In this document: positions 45,734 to 55,713 of the stretch, piece by piece
Layout: the number at the start of each line of letters is the position of its first letter
How positions within the stretch are numbered: position 1 is the first letter of the stretch
Assembly: GCA_016213435.1 (NCBI GenBank)
Contig: JACRAL010000004.1
Coordinates: forward strand, 1 to 64,000
DNA: 64,000 bases
Reading direction: 5' to 3'
Origin: Bacteroidota bacterium
Lineage (GTDB): Bacteria; Bacteroidota; Bacteroidia; Palsa-948
Program-made: the position numbers and the translations under genes
The notes under the pieces: generated by a model
Told to the model about the DNA's origin: nothing
Seen by the model: the letters and a program-made list of their open reading frames with translations, nothing else
The model's database searches: none

Positions 45734-47200
45734 TTATTTTCTGATCAGTTTTGCAACACTTTCTACATGCGCTGTATGCGGAAACATATCTACGGGTTGC
45801 ACTTTTTCCACAAAGTACTGCTCGCTCATCAAAGCGATGTCCCGCGCCTGCGTGGCAGGATTGCAACTCACATAAATTATTTTTTCAGGAGATATCTCGA
45901 GTATTTTTTTCACCACATCTTCGTGCATGCCTGCGCGCGGAGGATCTGTGATAATTACATCCGGCTTGCCGTGTGCAGAAATAAACTCGTTATTCAGAAC
46001 ATCCTTAATATCTCCGGCAAAAAATTCTGTGTTGGAAATATTATTTATCTCTGAATTTATTTTTGCATCCTCAATAGCTGCGTTGATGTATTCAATACCG
46101 ATCACTTTTTTAGCTTTCCCTGCTACGAAATTTGCAATAGTGCCCGTTCCCGTGTACAGATCATAAACAACTTCATTTCCCTTCAATCCCGCAAAATCAC
46201 GGGTTACCTTATATAACTCAAGCGCCTGAGCTGAATTGGTCTGAAAAAAAGATTTTGGACTGATGCGAAATTTTAGTTCTTCCATTTCTTCATGTATGCA
46301 GTCTTCTCCGCTAAACGGTTTTACTTCCTGATCAAAGATGCTGTCGTTCTTTTTCGAATTAATAAGGTATTGCAAAGAAGTTATCTGTGTAAATTTTCCT
46401 GAAAGATGTTTTAGTAATTTTTCTCTTTCAGATTTATCTTCGTAAAAAAACACCATCACCACCATCCATTCACCGGTGGAGGTACTACGAATAATCAGGT
46501 TGCGGAGAAATCCATTTTGTTTCCGGATGTCAAAAAAAGTCAGATTGTTTTCGATGGCATATTTTCTTACTTCAAGACGAATGCTGTTGGAAGGCTCTTC
46601 CTGCAAATGACATTCTGCAATATCAAGCACCTTGTCAAAAAGCTTTGGAATGTGAAATCCGAGAGCATAAGCAGCGCTGCCCAGATTTTCCCCGATGTTG
46701 AGCGTTTGAAAATCTTCTTTCGTCAGCCACTTTTTATTTGAAAATGTAAATTCCAGTTTATTGCGGTAGTGAAAAATAGTTTTTGATGGAATGATAGGGA
46801 GGAACTGGCTCCCCTCTCCTGTGGGAGAGGGGTTGGGGGTGAGGCGACCAATTCTTGTTAATGCATCCACCACATATTTCTGCTTGAAAAATAATTGTGC
46901 ATCGTATTTCATGTTCTGCCATTTGCATCCTCCGCAAATTCCAAAATGCCGGCAGACCGGTTCGGTTCTTTTTTCAGAAAGCTTTTGGTATTGAATTACT
47001 TTCCCTTCCCGATAATTTCTTTTCTTTTGTGTGATCTGAATAGTCACCACATCGCCCGGAATTGCAAGATCGATAAAACATACAATACTATTTTTCCCAG
47101 AAGATGCATCCGCACCCTGGTGAGGAATACGACCAATGCCTTTTCCTTCCGTGCTTATGTCGGTGATCTCAATGTTTTCAAATGTCTGAATCGCTTTCAT
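45734..47200 (-). CDS. rlmD: 23S rRNA (uracil-C5)-methyltransferase (RlmD/RumA family)
   Basis: CGGCKWQNMKYDAQL, FFQTNSAQALELY, YDLYTGTGTIA, DPPRAGMH, YVSCNPATQARD. Confidence 0.94.
   Translation of the reverse strand: MKAIQTFENIEITDISTEGKGIGRIPHQGADASSGKNSIVCFIDLAIPGDVVTIQITQKKRNYREGKVIQYQKLSEKRTEPVCRHFGICGGCKWQNMKYDAQLFFKQKYVVDALTRIGRLTPNPSPTGEGSQFLPIIPSKTIFHYRNKLEFTFSNKKWLTKEDFQTLNIGENLGSAAYALGFHIPKLFDKVLDIAECHLQEEPSNSIRLEVRKYAIENNLTFFDIRKQNGFLRNLIIRSTSTGEWMVVMVFFYEDKSEREKLLKHLSGKFTQITSLQYLINSKKNDSIFDQEVKPFSGEDCIHEEMEELKFRISPKSFFQTNSAQALELYKVTRDFAGLKGNEVVYDLYTGTGTIANFVAGKAKKVIGIEYINAAIEDAKINSEINNISNTEFFAGDIKDVLNNEFISAHGKPDVIITDPPRAGMHEDVVKKILEISPEKIIYVSCNPATQARDIALMSEQYFVEKVQPVDMFPHTAHVESVAKLIRK
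46809..46844. repeat. Palindromic repeat CTCCCCTCTCCtgtgGGAGAGGGGttgggggtgagg in frame in rlmD
   Basis: Minus-strand reading gives RLTPNPSPTGEGS; same family as 5621-5654 in the opposite coding orientation. Confidence 0.88.
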
Positions 47201-47269
47201 CGCGGCAAAGTTAGCAGGATAAATTGCGTACCTTTATATTCTTAATTTCGGAGCCAAATAAAATATAAA

Positions 47270-47770
47270 ATGGAAATGTTAGGTTTATTAATATTTGGTC
47301 CTGTTTTTTTAGGAATTATTCTACTTATTGTTGGGTTTCTTTTTAAGAATAGATGGATAGTAATTCGTTATTTATTATGGATTCCAGCTCTCTTGTTATT
47401 TTGCTTTTCATTTTGGATAAACTATAATCACAATTCCAAATTAAAAAAATATGAAAAAGAACTGACGGGAGTCTTTAAAATAAATTTAGAACGCTCAAAT
47501 CTTAGAGGGTATTCTCCGGAAAAATATAATACCTTAACATTAGTTGTTCGAGATGATAATACCTTTGAGGTCTCTCCTGCTGTTCCATTTATTAAAGTAG
47601 ATAAGGGAAATTGGTCATTTAAGGATTTTGAATTATCCTCAGCTGTATTAGAAGGAGATAATGACGAAGAGTACGTTAATGCTACTGGAGATTATTGGCA
47701 ATTTAATTTACCTAGCCCTCGTGGAAATGAGAATCAAGTTGAACGGATTGTATTTAATAGAATGAAATAA
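47270..47770 (+). CDS. Hypothetical membrane protein
   Basis: Two N-terminal TM helices; TACCTTTA box at 47230-47237 upstream. Confidence 0.6.
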   Translation: MEMLGLLIFGPVFLGIILLIVGFLFKNRWIVIRYLLWIPALLLFCFSFWINYNHNSKLKKYEKELTGVFKINLERSNLRGYSPEKYNTLTLVVRDDNTFEVSPAVPFIKVDKGNWSFKDFELSSAVLEGDNDEEYVNATGDYWQFNLPSPRGNENQVERIVFNRMK

Positions 47771-47793
47771 ATTTTATTTAGTTGATAAAAATA

Positions 47794-49023
47794 ATGACCG
47801 ACAAATCAGTTTCTCAAAAGGCAATGGAGTTGGAAAACCGTTATGGCGCTCACAACTACCATCCCATTCCCGTTGTACTCGACAGAGGCGAAGGAGTTTT
47901 TGTCTGGGATGTGGAAGGGAAAAAATATTTTGATTTTCTTTCTGCTTATTCTGCGGTGAATCAGGGGCACTGCCATCCGAAAATAATTCAGGCGCTTACG
48001 GATCAGGCGAAAAAATTAACGCTTACCTCGCGTGCGTTTTACAATTCTTCGCTTGGCGAATACGAAAAATTTATCACGCAGTATTTTGGCTATGATAAAG
48101 TATTGCCGATGAACACCGGTGCGGAAGGAGTTGAAACCGCTTTGAAACTCTGCCGCAAATGGGCATATGAGAAAAAAGGCATTGCTGAAAACCAAGCAAA
48201 AATAATTGTCTGCGAAGGAAACTTTCACGGAAGAACCATCTCCATCATTTCCGCTTCCACCGATCCCGATTCAAAAAATAATTTTGGTCCTTATACTCCC
48301 GGATTCATTACCATTCCTTATAATGATACGGATGCGCTTGCAAATGCACTCAAGGATAGAAATGTTGCCGGATTTTTAGTGGAGCCGGTACAAGGCGAAC
48401 GCGGAGTGATGATCCCTGATGAAGGATACCTGGCAAAATGTTTTGACCTCTGCAAAAAAGCAAATGTGCTTTTTATTGCGGATGAAATTCAAACAGGGCT
48501 TGGAAGAACAGGAAAACGCCTTTGCTGCGATCATGAAAATGTACATCCTGATATTTTAATTTTAGGCAAAGCGCTTTCCGGAGGAACAATGCCTGTTGCT
48601 GCCATACTTGCCAATGACGAGATCATGCTTTGCATCAAGCCGGGTGAGCATGGGTCAACCTACGGAGGAAATTCTCTTGCCTGCAAAGTGGCAATGGCTT
48701 CGATACATGCTTTGGAAGAAGAAAAAATGTACGACAATTCTTTGCATCTTGGGAAGATTCTTTTGACTGAACTGAGAAAACTTCAATCTGAGAAACCGGA
48801 TGTTGTTGCAAACGTTAGAGGAAAAGGACTTTTTGTCGCCATCATCATCAAGGAAAGAAAAAATAAAACTGCCTGGGAACTTTGCCTTGCATTGAAAGAA
48901 AATGGATTGCTTGCAAAACCAACTCACGGGGATATCATCCGTCTCGCTCCTCCGCTTATCATGACGGAATCTCAACTAATGGAATGTGTTTCTATTCTGA
49001 GAAAAACTATTTTGGAGTTTTAA
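47794..49023 (+). CDS. rocD: Ornithine--oxo-acid transaminase
   Basis: [69 protein letters not shown]. Confidence 0.96.
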   Translation: MTDKSVSQKAMELENRYGAHNYHPIPVVLDRGEGVFVWDVEGKKYFDFLSAYSAVNQGHCHPKIIQALTDQAKKLTLTSRAFYNSSLGEYEKFITQYFGYDKVLPMNTGAEGVETALKLCRKWAYEKKGIAENQAKIIVCEGNFHGRTISIISASTDPDSKNNFGPYTPGFITIPYNDTDALANALKDRNVAGFLVEPVQGERGVMIPDEGYLAKCFDLCKKANVLFIADEIQTGLGRTGKRLCCDHENVHPDILILGKALSGGTMPVAAILANDEIMLCIKPGEHGSTYGGNSLACKVAMASIHALEEEKMYDNSLHLGKILLTELRKLQSEKPDVVANVRGKGLFVAIIIKERKNKTAWELCLALKENGLLAKPTHGDIIRLAPPLIMTESQLMECVSILRKTILEF

Positions 49024-49699
49024 TTTTATCACATACAAACACCCAATTCTCCGTACTTCTGGCAAAAAGCCTTATCCATTCGGTATGTCCTATCAGATTA
49101 TTCATCTGCTTGTATAAGTGCGCACCCTTATCTCTGGTTTTTTCATCCCGGGCAATAAAATTGTAAAATAAAATTCCCTCAGGCGATAAAACTTTACTCA
49201 GAGCGGATAAAAAATTCTCATCCTGAAATTTTTCAGGAATGATGGGGTCAACAAAAATATCCACGACAACTAAATCAAAAGGAGTAAGAGATGAGTTCTG
49301 AACAAAATCATACGCATCGGTGGAATGAAGCGAAAGTTTTTTGTATTTATCAAGAGAAAAATATTTTTTTGCCAGCTCAATTACCATTTCATCTTTTTCT
49401 ACTCCGGTGATCTCGATATCTTTTCCGTATTCACCTTGCAATATGCTCGCCACACTTCCGCCTCCAAAACCGAGTATCAGCACATTTTTTATTTTTCTGT
49501 CTTTTATCCTGAATTGGCTGAACGCTTTTTGAAAAACCCTGTGCAGTCCGCCAAAAGAATAATTTACACGAGCAGTATCCAGCACATATTTCCCATTCGT
49601 ATAAAGAATCTCGAGTTTTCCGCTCACTTCACTTTTCCTTTCTTCAATCGGGTAGGTGACCAAAAAACTGCTGAGAAACCGTATAACTGATTTTATCAC
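49007..49699 (-). CDS. Spermidine synthase-like methyltransferase-fold protein
   Basis: [39 protein letters not shown]. Confidence 0.8.
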   Translation of the reverse strand: MIKSVIRFLSSFLVTYPIEERKSEVSGKLEILYTNGKYVLDTARVNYSFGGLHRVFQKAFSQFRIKDRKIKNVLILGFGGGSVASILQGEYGKDIEITGVEKDEMVIELAKKYFSLDKYKKLSLHSTDAYDFVQNSSLTPFDLVVVDIFVDPIIPEKFQDENFLSALSKVLSPEGILFYNFIARDEKTRDKGAHLYKQMNNLIGHTEWIRLFARSTENWVFVCDKIKTPK

Positions 49700-50634
49700 G
49701 CAGAAATCGGATTTTGTAAAGACTCTTTGTCTCTCTTTGCCTTGTGAATGCTTGCATTCAGATCAAAACCCAAAAGCACAACGAGCGAATTAAAATAGAT
49801 CCACAGCAAAACTACGATCAAGGTTCCGATGGATCCGTATAATTTATTGTAAGTGCCAAAATGATTTACATAGAAGGCAAATCCTACCGACATCATGAGG
49901 GATAAAACCGTGGCAAGCATGGAGCCGGCAGAAGCAAATTTCCATCCTGATTTGCGCGAGGGGCCAAGGTAAAATGTAAATGAAATAAGAAAATAAAAAA
50001 GTGCGAATACAATGATCCATCTTCCTCCCAATATCAGGTAATAGGCGATTTCATCCTGCTTAAAAATTTTCCGTAAGGCGATCTCGCTGATAATAATGAG
50101 CGCAATGGCAGTCATCATCAGCAATGTGGCAATGACAACAAGAAAAATAGAAACCAACCGCTGCTGAAACCCGGTACGAGTTTCAATGTCGTGGTAGGTG
50201 TTATTAAACGCAGTGATTAACGCGTTAAATCCGTTCGTGGAAAAATATAAAGCGGAAAAAAATCCTATGGACAATAATCCGCCACGCTGATTCGTCACAA
50301 TATCTAAGATGGTATCTTTTGTGGCCTCGTATGCATTGTGCGGCATGAAACTCTGAAGCAAGTTAAGAAGTTGATCCTGAAAATGCGCTATAGGAATGTA
50401 GGGGATGAGTGTGAAAACAAAAATGATGGAAGGGAAGATAGCAAGAAAAAAACTAAATGAAACGGCAGAGGCGCGCATGGCAAGTGTGCCTTGCATTATT
50501 CCTTTCCAGAAAAAACCGGCTACATTATAGAGCGGAAGTTTTTCAAAACCGGGCAAGATGATTTTTTTTGAATACTTAATAATAAAAGAAATAATGGTTG
50601 ATCCGAGTATGAATTGAATCATTCTAAGCCACAT
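49696..50634 (-). CDS. YihY/BrkB family membrane protein
   Basis: MRASAVSFSFFLAIFPSIIFVFTLIPYI and GSIGTLIVVLLWIYFNSLVVLLGFDLN. Confidence 0.9.
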   Translation of the reverse strand: MWLRMIQFILGSTIISFIIKYSKKIILPGFEKLPLYNVAGFFWKGIMQGTLAMRASAVSFSFFLAIFPSIIFVFTLIPYIPIAHFQDQLLNLLQSFMPHNAYEATKDTILDIVTNQRGGLLSIGFFSALYFSTNGFNALITAFNNTYHDIETRTGFQQRLVSIFLVVIATLLMMTAIALIIISEIALRKIFKQDEIAYYLILGGRWIIVFALFYFLISFTFYLGPSRKSGWKFASAGSMLATVLSLMMSVGFAFYVNHFGTYNKLYGSIGTLIVVLLWIYFNSLVVLLGFDLNASIHKAKRDKESLQNPISA

Positions 50635-50642
50635 GAAAAAAT

Positions 50643-51641
50643 TTATTTACGGGTTGCATCTTCTACCCATTGTTTTCCCCAATTCTCTATTTCCTCTTTA
50701 TTCCATAGTTCCGGGTAGAAAATTCTTTTTTGAAAACGCGGAGGCAGATATTTCTGCCAGTTGGTTCCGCCTGTTGCAGCAATTTGTTTTTCATTTTTCT
50801 GAAGGTAGCGTGCAGCGGAACGATAATGTACAAGCGGCCAGTTCACATTCACGTTGATGTCCAATTGGCGAAGTGCGTTTATCAATTCTAAATCCTGTTG
50901 TTCAGTTGCCGAGAGCGATTTGTATTTTGCCCAGATATTTTTTTCTTTGTACTCTTTTGCAAGCTGAATGAATTGTTTGGAATATTTTTTTTCAAATTGT
51001 TTGAGTGTAAGCGTCTTTTTTCCGGTGGCAAGTTCGGTTGCGCCCTGCTTCCAGTAAATGTGTTCGTACATTTCTTCAATGGATGCATTCTTGCCTTGAA
51101 ACTTTGCTCGTACATTTTTATCTACCAACTGGATGAAATCTGTTGAGCTGATCTCCACCATCCGGTATTGGGCGCTCTGGAAACCGCTTGCAGGGAGAAG
51201 CGCCATTCTGTATAGTAGAAATTGCTGCTGTTCCATTCCAACTCCCATGATATCGAAAGATTTTGTGAGTGCTTCGAAATAACGGTTGATTCGTCCAATA
51301 CGCTCCGTAAAAAATTTCACATCGATCTTTTCATTCCATCCTTGATCTTCTCCATTGGCCATCACCTTTTTTCCGTTATGAGCGATTTGTTCCAATTCGT
51401 GAAGAGAAAGTTTAAAATATAATTCTGTTATCTGGTGGTAGATAATAAAGATCAACTCATCGGGAAAATCTGTTTTAGGATTTTGCAAGGTGAGAAGTTT
51501 ATCAACGTGCGTGTAATCCCAATAGGTGAGATAATTGGAGAGGAGTAAACCATCTAAATAATTTTCAAGCGATTGTCCCATCGCCTGATACTTATTATCT
51601 AATTTTTTCAGGCGTTCTGTGATCTCTGAGGTGAATTCCAT
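50643..51641 (-). CDS. Tryptophan 2,3-dioxygenase family protein
   Basis: YLTYWDYTHVDKLLTLQ, DELIFIIYHQITELYFKL, SGFQSAQYRMVEI. Confidence 0.9.
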   Translation of the reverse strand: MEFTSEITERLKKLDNKYQAMGQSLENYLDGLLLSNYLTYWDYTHVDKLLTLQNPKTDFPDELIFIIYHQITELYFKLSLHELEQIAHNGKKVMANGEDQGWNEKIDVKFFTERIGRINRYFEALTKSFDIMGVGMEQQQFLLYRMALLPASGFQSAQYRMVEISSTDFIQLVDKNVRAKFQGKNASIEEMYEHIYWKQGATELATGKKTLTLKQFEKKYSKQFIQLAKEYKEKNIWAKYKSLSATEQQDLELINALRQLDINVNVNWPLVHYRSAARYLQKNEKQIAATGGTNWQKYLPPRFQKRIFYPELWNKEEIENWGKQWVEDATRK

Positions 51642-51695
51642 ATTAAAAACAATAATTATTTGAAAACGAAAATACGAATAACGATTAACTAATAA

Positions 51696-52538
51696 CTACT
51701 TTTTCTCTTCCAGTGCAAGAGGATGAATAAGCCCTGCATATTCGGTAAGATCCATTTTGATAGAACCGACAAGCACTTTTGCTTCGGCACGGATGGGAAT
51801 CCGGTTTCTGTCATCAGAGATCCATGCGTTCATGTCTTCTTCTTTTTTGAAAACTCTTCCCTTCTGAACCACCGGATGGAATCTTATGCAGCGAATTTTT
51901 CCTATGTCAGAATTGATCGTTTCTTTCCCCATAAATTTTATTTTCAGTGACCATGCCGTGTCGTCCACAAAACAAGGGAACTCAAAAATATCTCCTTCTT
52001 TTGCATTGGAGAAATCAATTGTGCGTGCATAGTAAAAAGCAGAAGTCATATCCTGAACATTATCGGGCACATCGAATTTTTTTCCATTCATATCCATCGT
52101 GTTCTTGTAGTGATTGAATATCTGGTTCTGTTCTATCTTATAACCTCCTTCGCTCACGCGCCTGATGAAAAGCCATGGGATTATTGCCTCTTCGTCAATG
52201 TAGGATTCATACCTGTCACGCACTTTGAAAAACCAGTCGAAGGAACTATTTGTATTTCCTATCCCAACAACGTGCAGGGTATTTCTTCCTCCGATCTGCC
52301 TGTTCTCATCTATCACACTCATGGTTACTTCACCTGCATTGATGAAACCGTAATGCATGCGGTAGGTAAGTTTTTCTCCGCGCCTGAAAGCTTCGTTTTT
52401 TTGTGTGCGCAAGGGACCATCTTGCCTCAGCCCCGACTCATTTCCAAAGGATGAGGGTGATTTACTTTCCTGAAAAACAAAAGCAGTAATAATGGTAAAA
52501 ATGACAGAAGAAAAAAATATGATTATAAAATTTTTCAT
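51696..52538 (-). CDS. DUF3108-like secreted protein
   Basis: AFRRGEKLTYRMHYGFINAGEVTM...RFHPVVQKGRVFKKEEDMNAWISDDRNRIPIRAEAKVLVGSIKMDL. Confidence 0.85.
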   Translation of the reverse strand: MKNFIIIFFSSVIFTIITAFVFQESKSPSSFGNESGLRQDGPLRTQKNEAFRRGEKLTYRMHYGFINAGEVTMSVIDENRQIGGRNTLHVVGIGNTNSSFDWFFKVRDRYESYIDEEAIIPWLFIRRVSEGGYKIEQNQIFNHYKNTMDMNGKKFDVPDNVQDMTSAFYYARTIDFSNAKEGDIFEFPCFVDDTAWSLKIKFMGKETINSDIGKIRCIRFHPVVQKGRVFKKEEDMNAWISDDRNRIPIRAEAKVLVGSIKMDLTEYAGLIHPLALEEKK

Positions 52539-52608
52539 ACCGATTATCTCTGAGCAAAGCACGTGCCAACTTTCCCTTTCCTTTTCCCGAAGAGAAAGGG
52601 GTATGTGG

Positions 52609-55587
52609 CTACATCACAATATTTACTATCCTTTTTGGTACAACGATCACTTTCTTGGGTTGTTTTCCTTCTAAGAATTTTTTTGATTGCTCATTGGCAA
52701 GCACTTCCTTTTCAATTTCTGCCGGAGTTAAACTGAGCGACAGTTCCAAATTGAAACGCATTTTTCCGTTGAAGGAAATAGGATAAGAATAAGAATCATC
52801 CGCCATCAGTGCTTCGTTGTATTGAGGGAAAGTTGCGAAGGTGATACTTTTCTCATTTCCTAATTTATACCATAATTCTTCTGCAATGTGTGGAGCGAAT
52901 GAAGAAAGTAAAATCACGAGCGGCTCAAGAATCGCACGCTTGTTGCATTTTAATTCTGTGAGCTCGTTTGTGCAGATCATGAAAGCGCTCACCGAAGTGT
53001 TGAAGGAATAATTATCAATATCCTGTTGGATCTTTTTGATGGTCTTGTGAAGGATTTTGAGTTCGGGTTTTGTAGGTTCGTCCTCAGAAACAAAAAAAGC
53101 CCCACCTAAATCCTCCCCGTTAGAGAGGACTTTCAGTTCGTTCTCCCTCCCTTTGGGAGGGTTGGGGTGGGCTAATCTCCAGAACTTATTCAGAAAACCA
53201 AAAACCCCGCTGATGCCGTTTGTATTCCATGGTTTGCTTTGCTCCAGCGGACCGAGGAACATTTCGTACAAACGCAAGGTGTCAGCGCCAAAATTTGTGC
53301 AGATGTCATCGGGAGTGACGACATTGTATTTTGACTTGGACATTTTTTCGACTTCTCTTTTTACGAGAAAAGGCGGTCTGGTTTTTTCTGGTGTTAATAC
53401 TCCATTGTCATTATAATAACCCCCTTTAAAATAATAACCTTCTTTAAGAATAAAAACCGAATCAGAATATTCGTTACCAAACTGTGATTCTATAAATAAA
53501 TCAATATTTAATTTTTCTTCATCAACAAATTCAATAGGGCTATTTCTTTCGAAAACAGAAAAGGGTTCTATTCCGGTTGGAACTTTATAAGGATATACGT
53601 CTGCACTACTTATAAATCTTTGAACGTCATTAAATGTTATTTGTCTTGGGTAATCACTGTTATTTAAACTTGGTCCCATCCAATTATTTGACATAGAAAC
53701 ACCACTACTATTTATTCCTCCAATAAATATTTTTGCACTCATTCCTTGAATCATCCCCTGATTGATCAGCTTCTTTGCAGGTTCAATTACAGGGATCAAA
53801 CCGAGGTCAAATAAAAATTTTGTCCAGAAGCGCATGTAAAGCAAATGTCCGGTGGCGTGCTCGGCACCGCCAATGTAGAGGTCAACATCTTTCCAGTAAT
53901 TCAGCGCATCCTTTCCGGCAAATTCATTTTTGTTCTGCGGATCCATGTAGCGCAAATAATACCAGCTGCTTCCTGCCCAACCCGGCATCGTAGTTTTCTC
54001 GTACTCATATTTTCCCTGATGTTTCCAGTTCTTCGCGCGCGCCAAAGGCGGTTCACCGTCTTCGGTAGGTAAATATTTATCTACTTCAGGAAGCACCAGT
54101 GGAAGTTCGTTCTCTTCCATCACGTGGGGAATTCCATCCTTATAATAAACGGGAATTGGCTCGCCCCAGTAACGCTGTCTGCCGAAAATTGCATCGCGCA
54201 AACGGAATTGTGTTCTTCCAAAACCTAATCCTCTTTTTTCAATTTCCTGTATCGCACGTTTGATGGAATCTTTTACATCAAGCCCATTTAAAAAATCTGA
54301 ATTGATACATTTTCCTTCTTTCGCGTCCCACGCTTCTCTTTGAATATCCCATCCTTCGGGAGCGGAAACAACTTGTTTGATTTCCAGATCAAAATGTTTT
54401 GCAAAAGCATGGTCGCGTGAATCGTGAGCTGGCACAGCCATCACTGCGCCCGTTCCATAACCAGCTAGTACATAATCTCCAAGCCAAATTGGAATCCTAT
54501 TTTTTGTAAATGGATGAATACAAAACGCTCCAGTGTCAACTCCGGTAACATTTTTGACATCCGCCATGCGATCTCTTTCAGAACGGATTTTTACTTTTTC
54601 AATATAGGCATCAACTTCATTCTTCTTTTCCGAAGAACATATTTTTGTTGCTAATGGATGCTCAGGAGCAAGGACAAGAAAGGTTGCGCCAAAGATTGTA
54701 TCCGGACGTGTTGAGAAAACTGGAATATAAGATTGCTTTTCATTGTCAACATTGAAAGTAAGAGAAGCACCTTCTGATTTTCCAATCCAGTTGCGTTGCG
54801 CTTCTTTAATTGATTCGCTCCAGTCAATATTATCGAGATTGTTTAACAATCTGTTTGCATAAGCGGTAATGCGCAAACTCCATTGCGGCATGAGTTTTCT
54901 TTCTACCGGATACCCACCGCGCTCAGAAACACCGTCTTTCACTTCTTCATTCGCCAGAACGGTTCCAAGCTGCGGACACCAGTTTACCCAAGCTTCGCTT
55001 AAATAAGCTAAGCGATATTCCATCAGCACATCACTTTTCTCTTTCTCATTCAACTCATCCCATTTCTTTTCCAACTTTCCAACTTTGCCACTTTCTAACT
55101 TTTGAACTAAAGTATTTATTGATTCCGCTTTATCCGTTTCATGATTGTACCATGAATTAAAAAGTTTTATAAAAATCCACTGCGTCCATTTGTAATAGTT
55201 AGGATCGGAAGTGCGCACTTCCCGTTCCCAGTCGAATGAGAAACCAATTTTATCCATCTGCTCGCGGTAGCGGGCAATATTATCTTTAGTGGTTTTTTCA
55301 GGATGCTGTCCGGTTTGAATGGCGTATTGTTCTGCAGGAAGTCCAAAGGAATCATATCCCATCGGATGCAAAACGTTAAACCCTTTCAGCCTTTTGTAAC
55401 GTGAAACAATATCGGAAGCAATGTATCCCAGCGGATGCCCAACGTGCAAGCCGGCACCGGAAGGATATGGAAACATATCGAGCGCGTAATATTTCGGCTT
55501 GACAGATTTATTTTCAGCACGAAAAGTTTTGTTGTCTGCCCAGTGCTTTTGCCACTTTTTTTCTATTTCTCCGAATGGATATGCCAT
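52609..55587 (-). CDS. leuS: Leucyl-tRNA synthetase
   Basis: DMFPYPSGAGLHVGHPLGY, KMSKSKYNVV; contains a repeat-derived in-frame insertion at 53099-53172. Confidence 0.97.
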   Translation of the reverse strand: MAYPFGEIEKKWQKHWADNKTFRAENKSVKPKYYALDMFPYPSGAGLHVGHPLGYIASDIVSRYKRLKGFNVLHPMGYDSFGLPAEQYAIQTGQHPEKTTKDNIARYREQMDKIGFSFDWEREVRTSDPNYYKWTQWIFIKLFNSWYNHETDKAESINTLVQKLESGKVGKLEKKWDELNEKEKSDVLMEYRLAYLSEAWVNWCPQLGTVLANEEVKDGVSERGGYPVERKLMPQWSLRITAYANRLLNNLDNIDWSESIKEAQRNWIGKSEGASLTFNVDNEKQSYIPVFSTRPDTIFGATFLVLAPEHPLATKICSSEKKNEVDAYIEKVKIRSERDRMADVKNVTGVDTGAFCIHPFTKNRIPIWLGDYVLAGYGTGAVMAVPAHDSRDHAFAKHFDLEIKQVVSAPEGWDIQREAWDAKEGKCINSDFLNGLDVKDSIKRAIQEIEKRGLGFGRTQFRLRDAIFGRQRYWGEPIPVYYKDGIPHVMEENELPLVLPEVDKYLPTEDGEPPLARAKNWKHQGKYEYEKTTMPGWAGSSWYYLRYMDPQNKNEFAGKDALNYWKDVDLYIGGAEHATGHLLYMRFWTKFLFDLGLIPVIEPAKKLINQGMIQGMSAKIFIGGINSSGVSMSNNWMGPSLNNSDYPRQITFNDVQRFISSADVYPYKVPTGIEPFSVFERNSPIEFVDEEKLNIDLFIESQFGNEYSDSVFILKEGYYFKGGYYNDNGVLTPEKTRPPFLVKREVEKMSKSKYNVVTPDDICTNFGADTLRLYEMFLGPLEQSKPWNTNGISGVFGFLNKFWRLAHPNPPKGRENELKVLSNGEDLGGAFFVSEDEPTKPELKILHKTIKKIQQDIDNYSFNTSVSAFMICTNELTELKCNKRAILEPLVILLSSFAPHIAEELWYKLGNEKSITFATFPQYNEALMADDSYSYPISFNGKMRFNLELSLSLTPAEIEKEVLANEQSKKFLEGKQPKKVIVVPKRIVNIVM
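53099..53172. repeat. MITE-like palindromic repeat in frame in leuS
   Basis: gccccacctaaatcctccccgttagagagg...ccctccctttgggagggttggggtgggc with imperfect terminal inverted repeats; encodes AHPNPPKGRENELKVLSNGEDLGGA. Confidence 0.85.
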
Positions 55588-55670
55588 AGGGCACGAAGTT
55601 AAAGAAATACTTAATTGTTATTCGTTAAACCTAAAATGCAATTAACATCGCTGTTCTGATAACTCCAAGC

Positions 55671-55698
55671 TTTAAACTTTAAACTTTAAACTTTAAAC
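55671..55698 (+). repeat. Tandem heptamer (TTTAAAC)x4 upstream of ftsX
   Basis: Four exact copies; followed by TACATTTG at 55702-55709 and ATG at 55714. Confidence 0.9.
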
Positions 55699-55713
55699 TT
55701 TTACATTTGCTTT

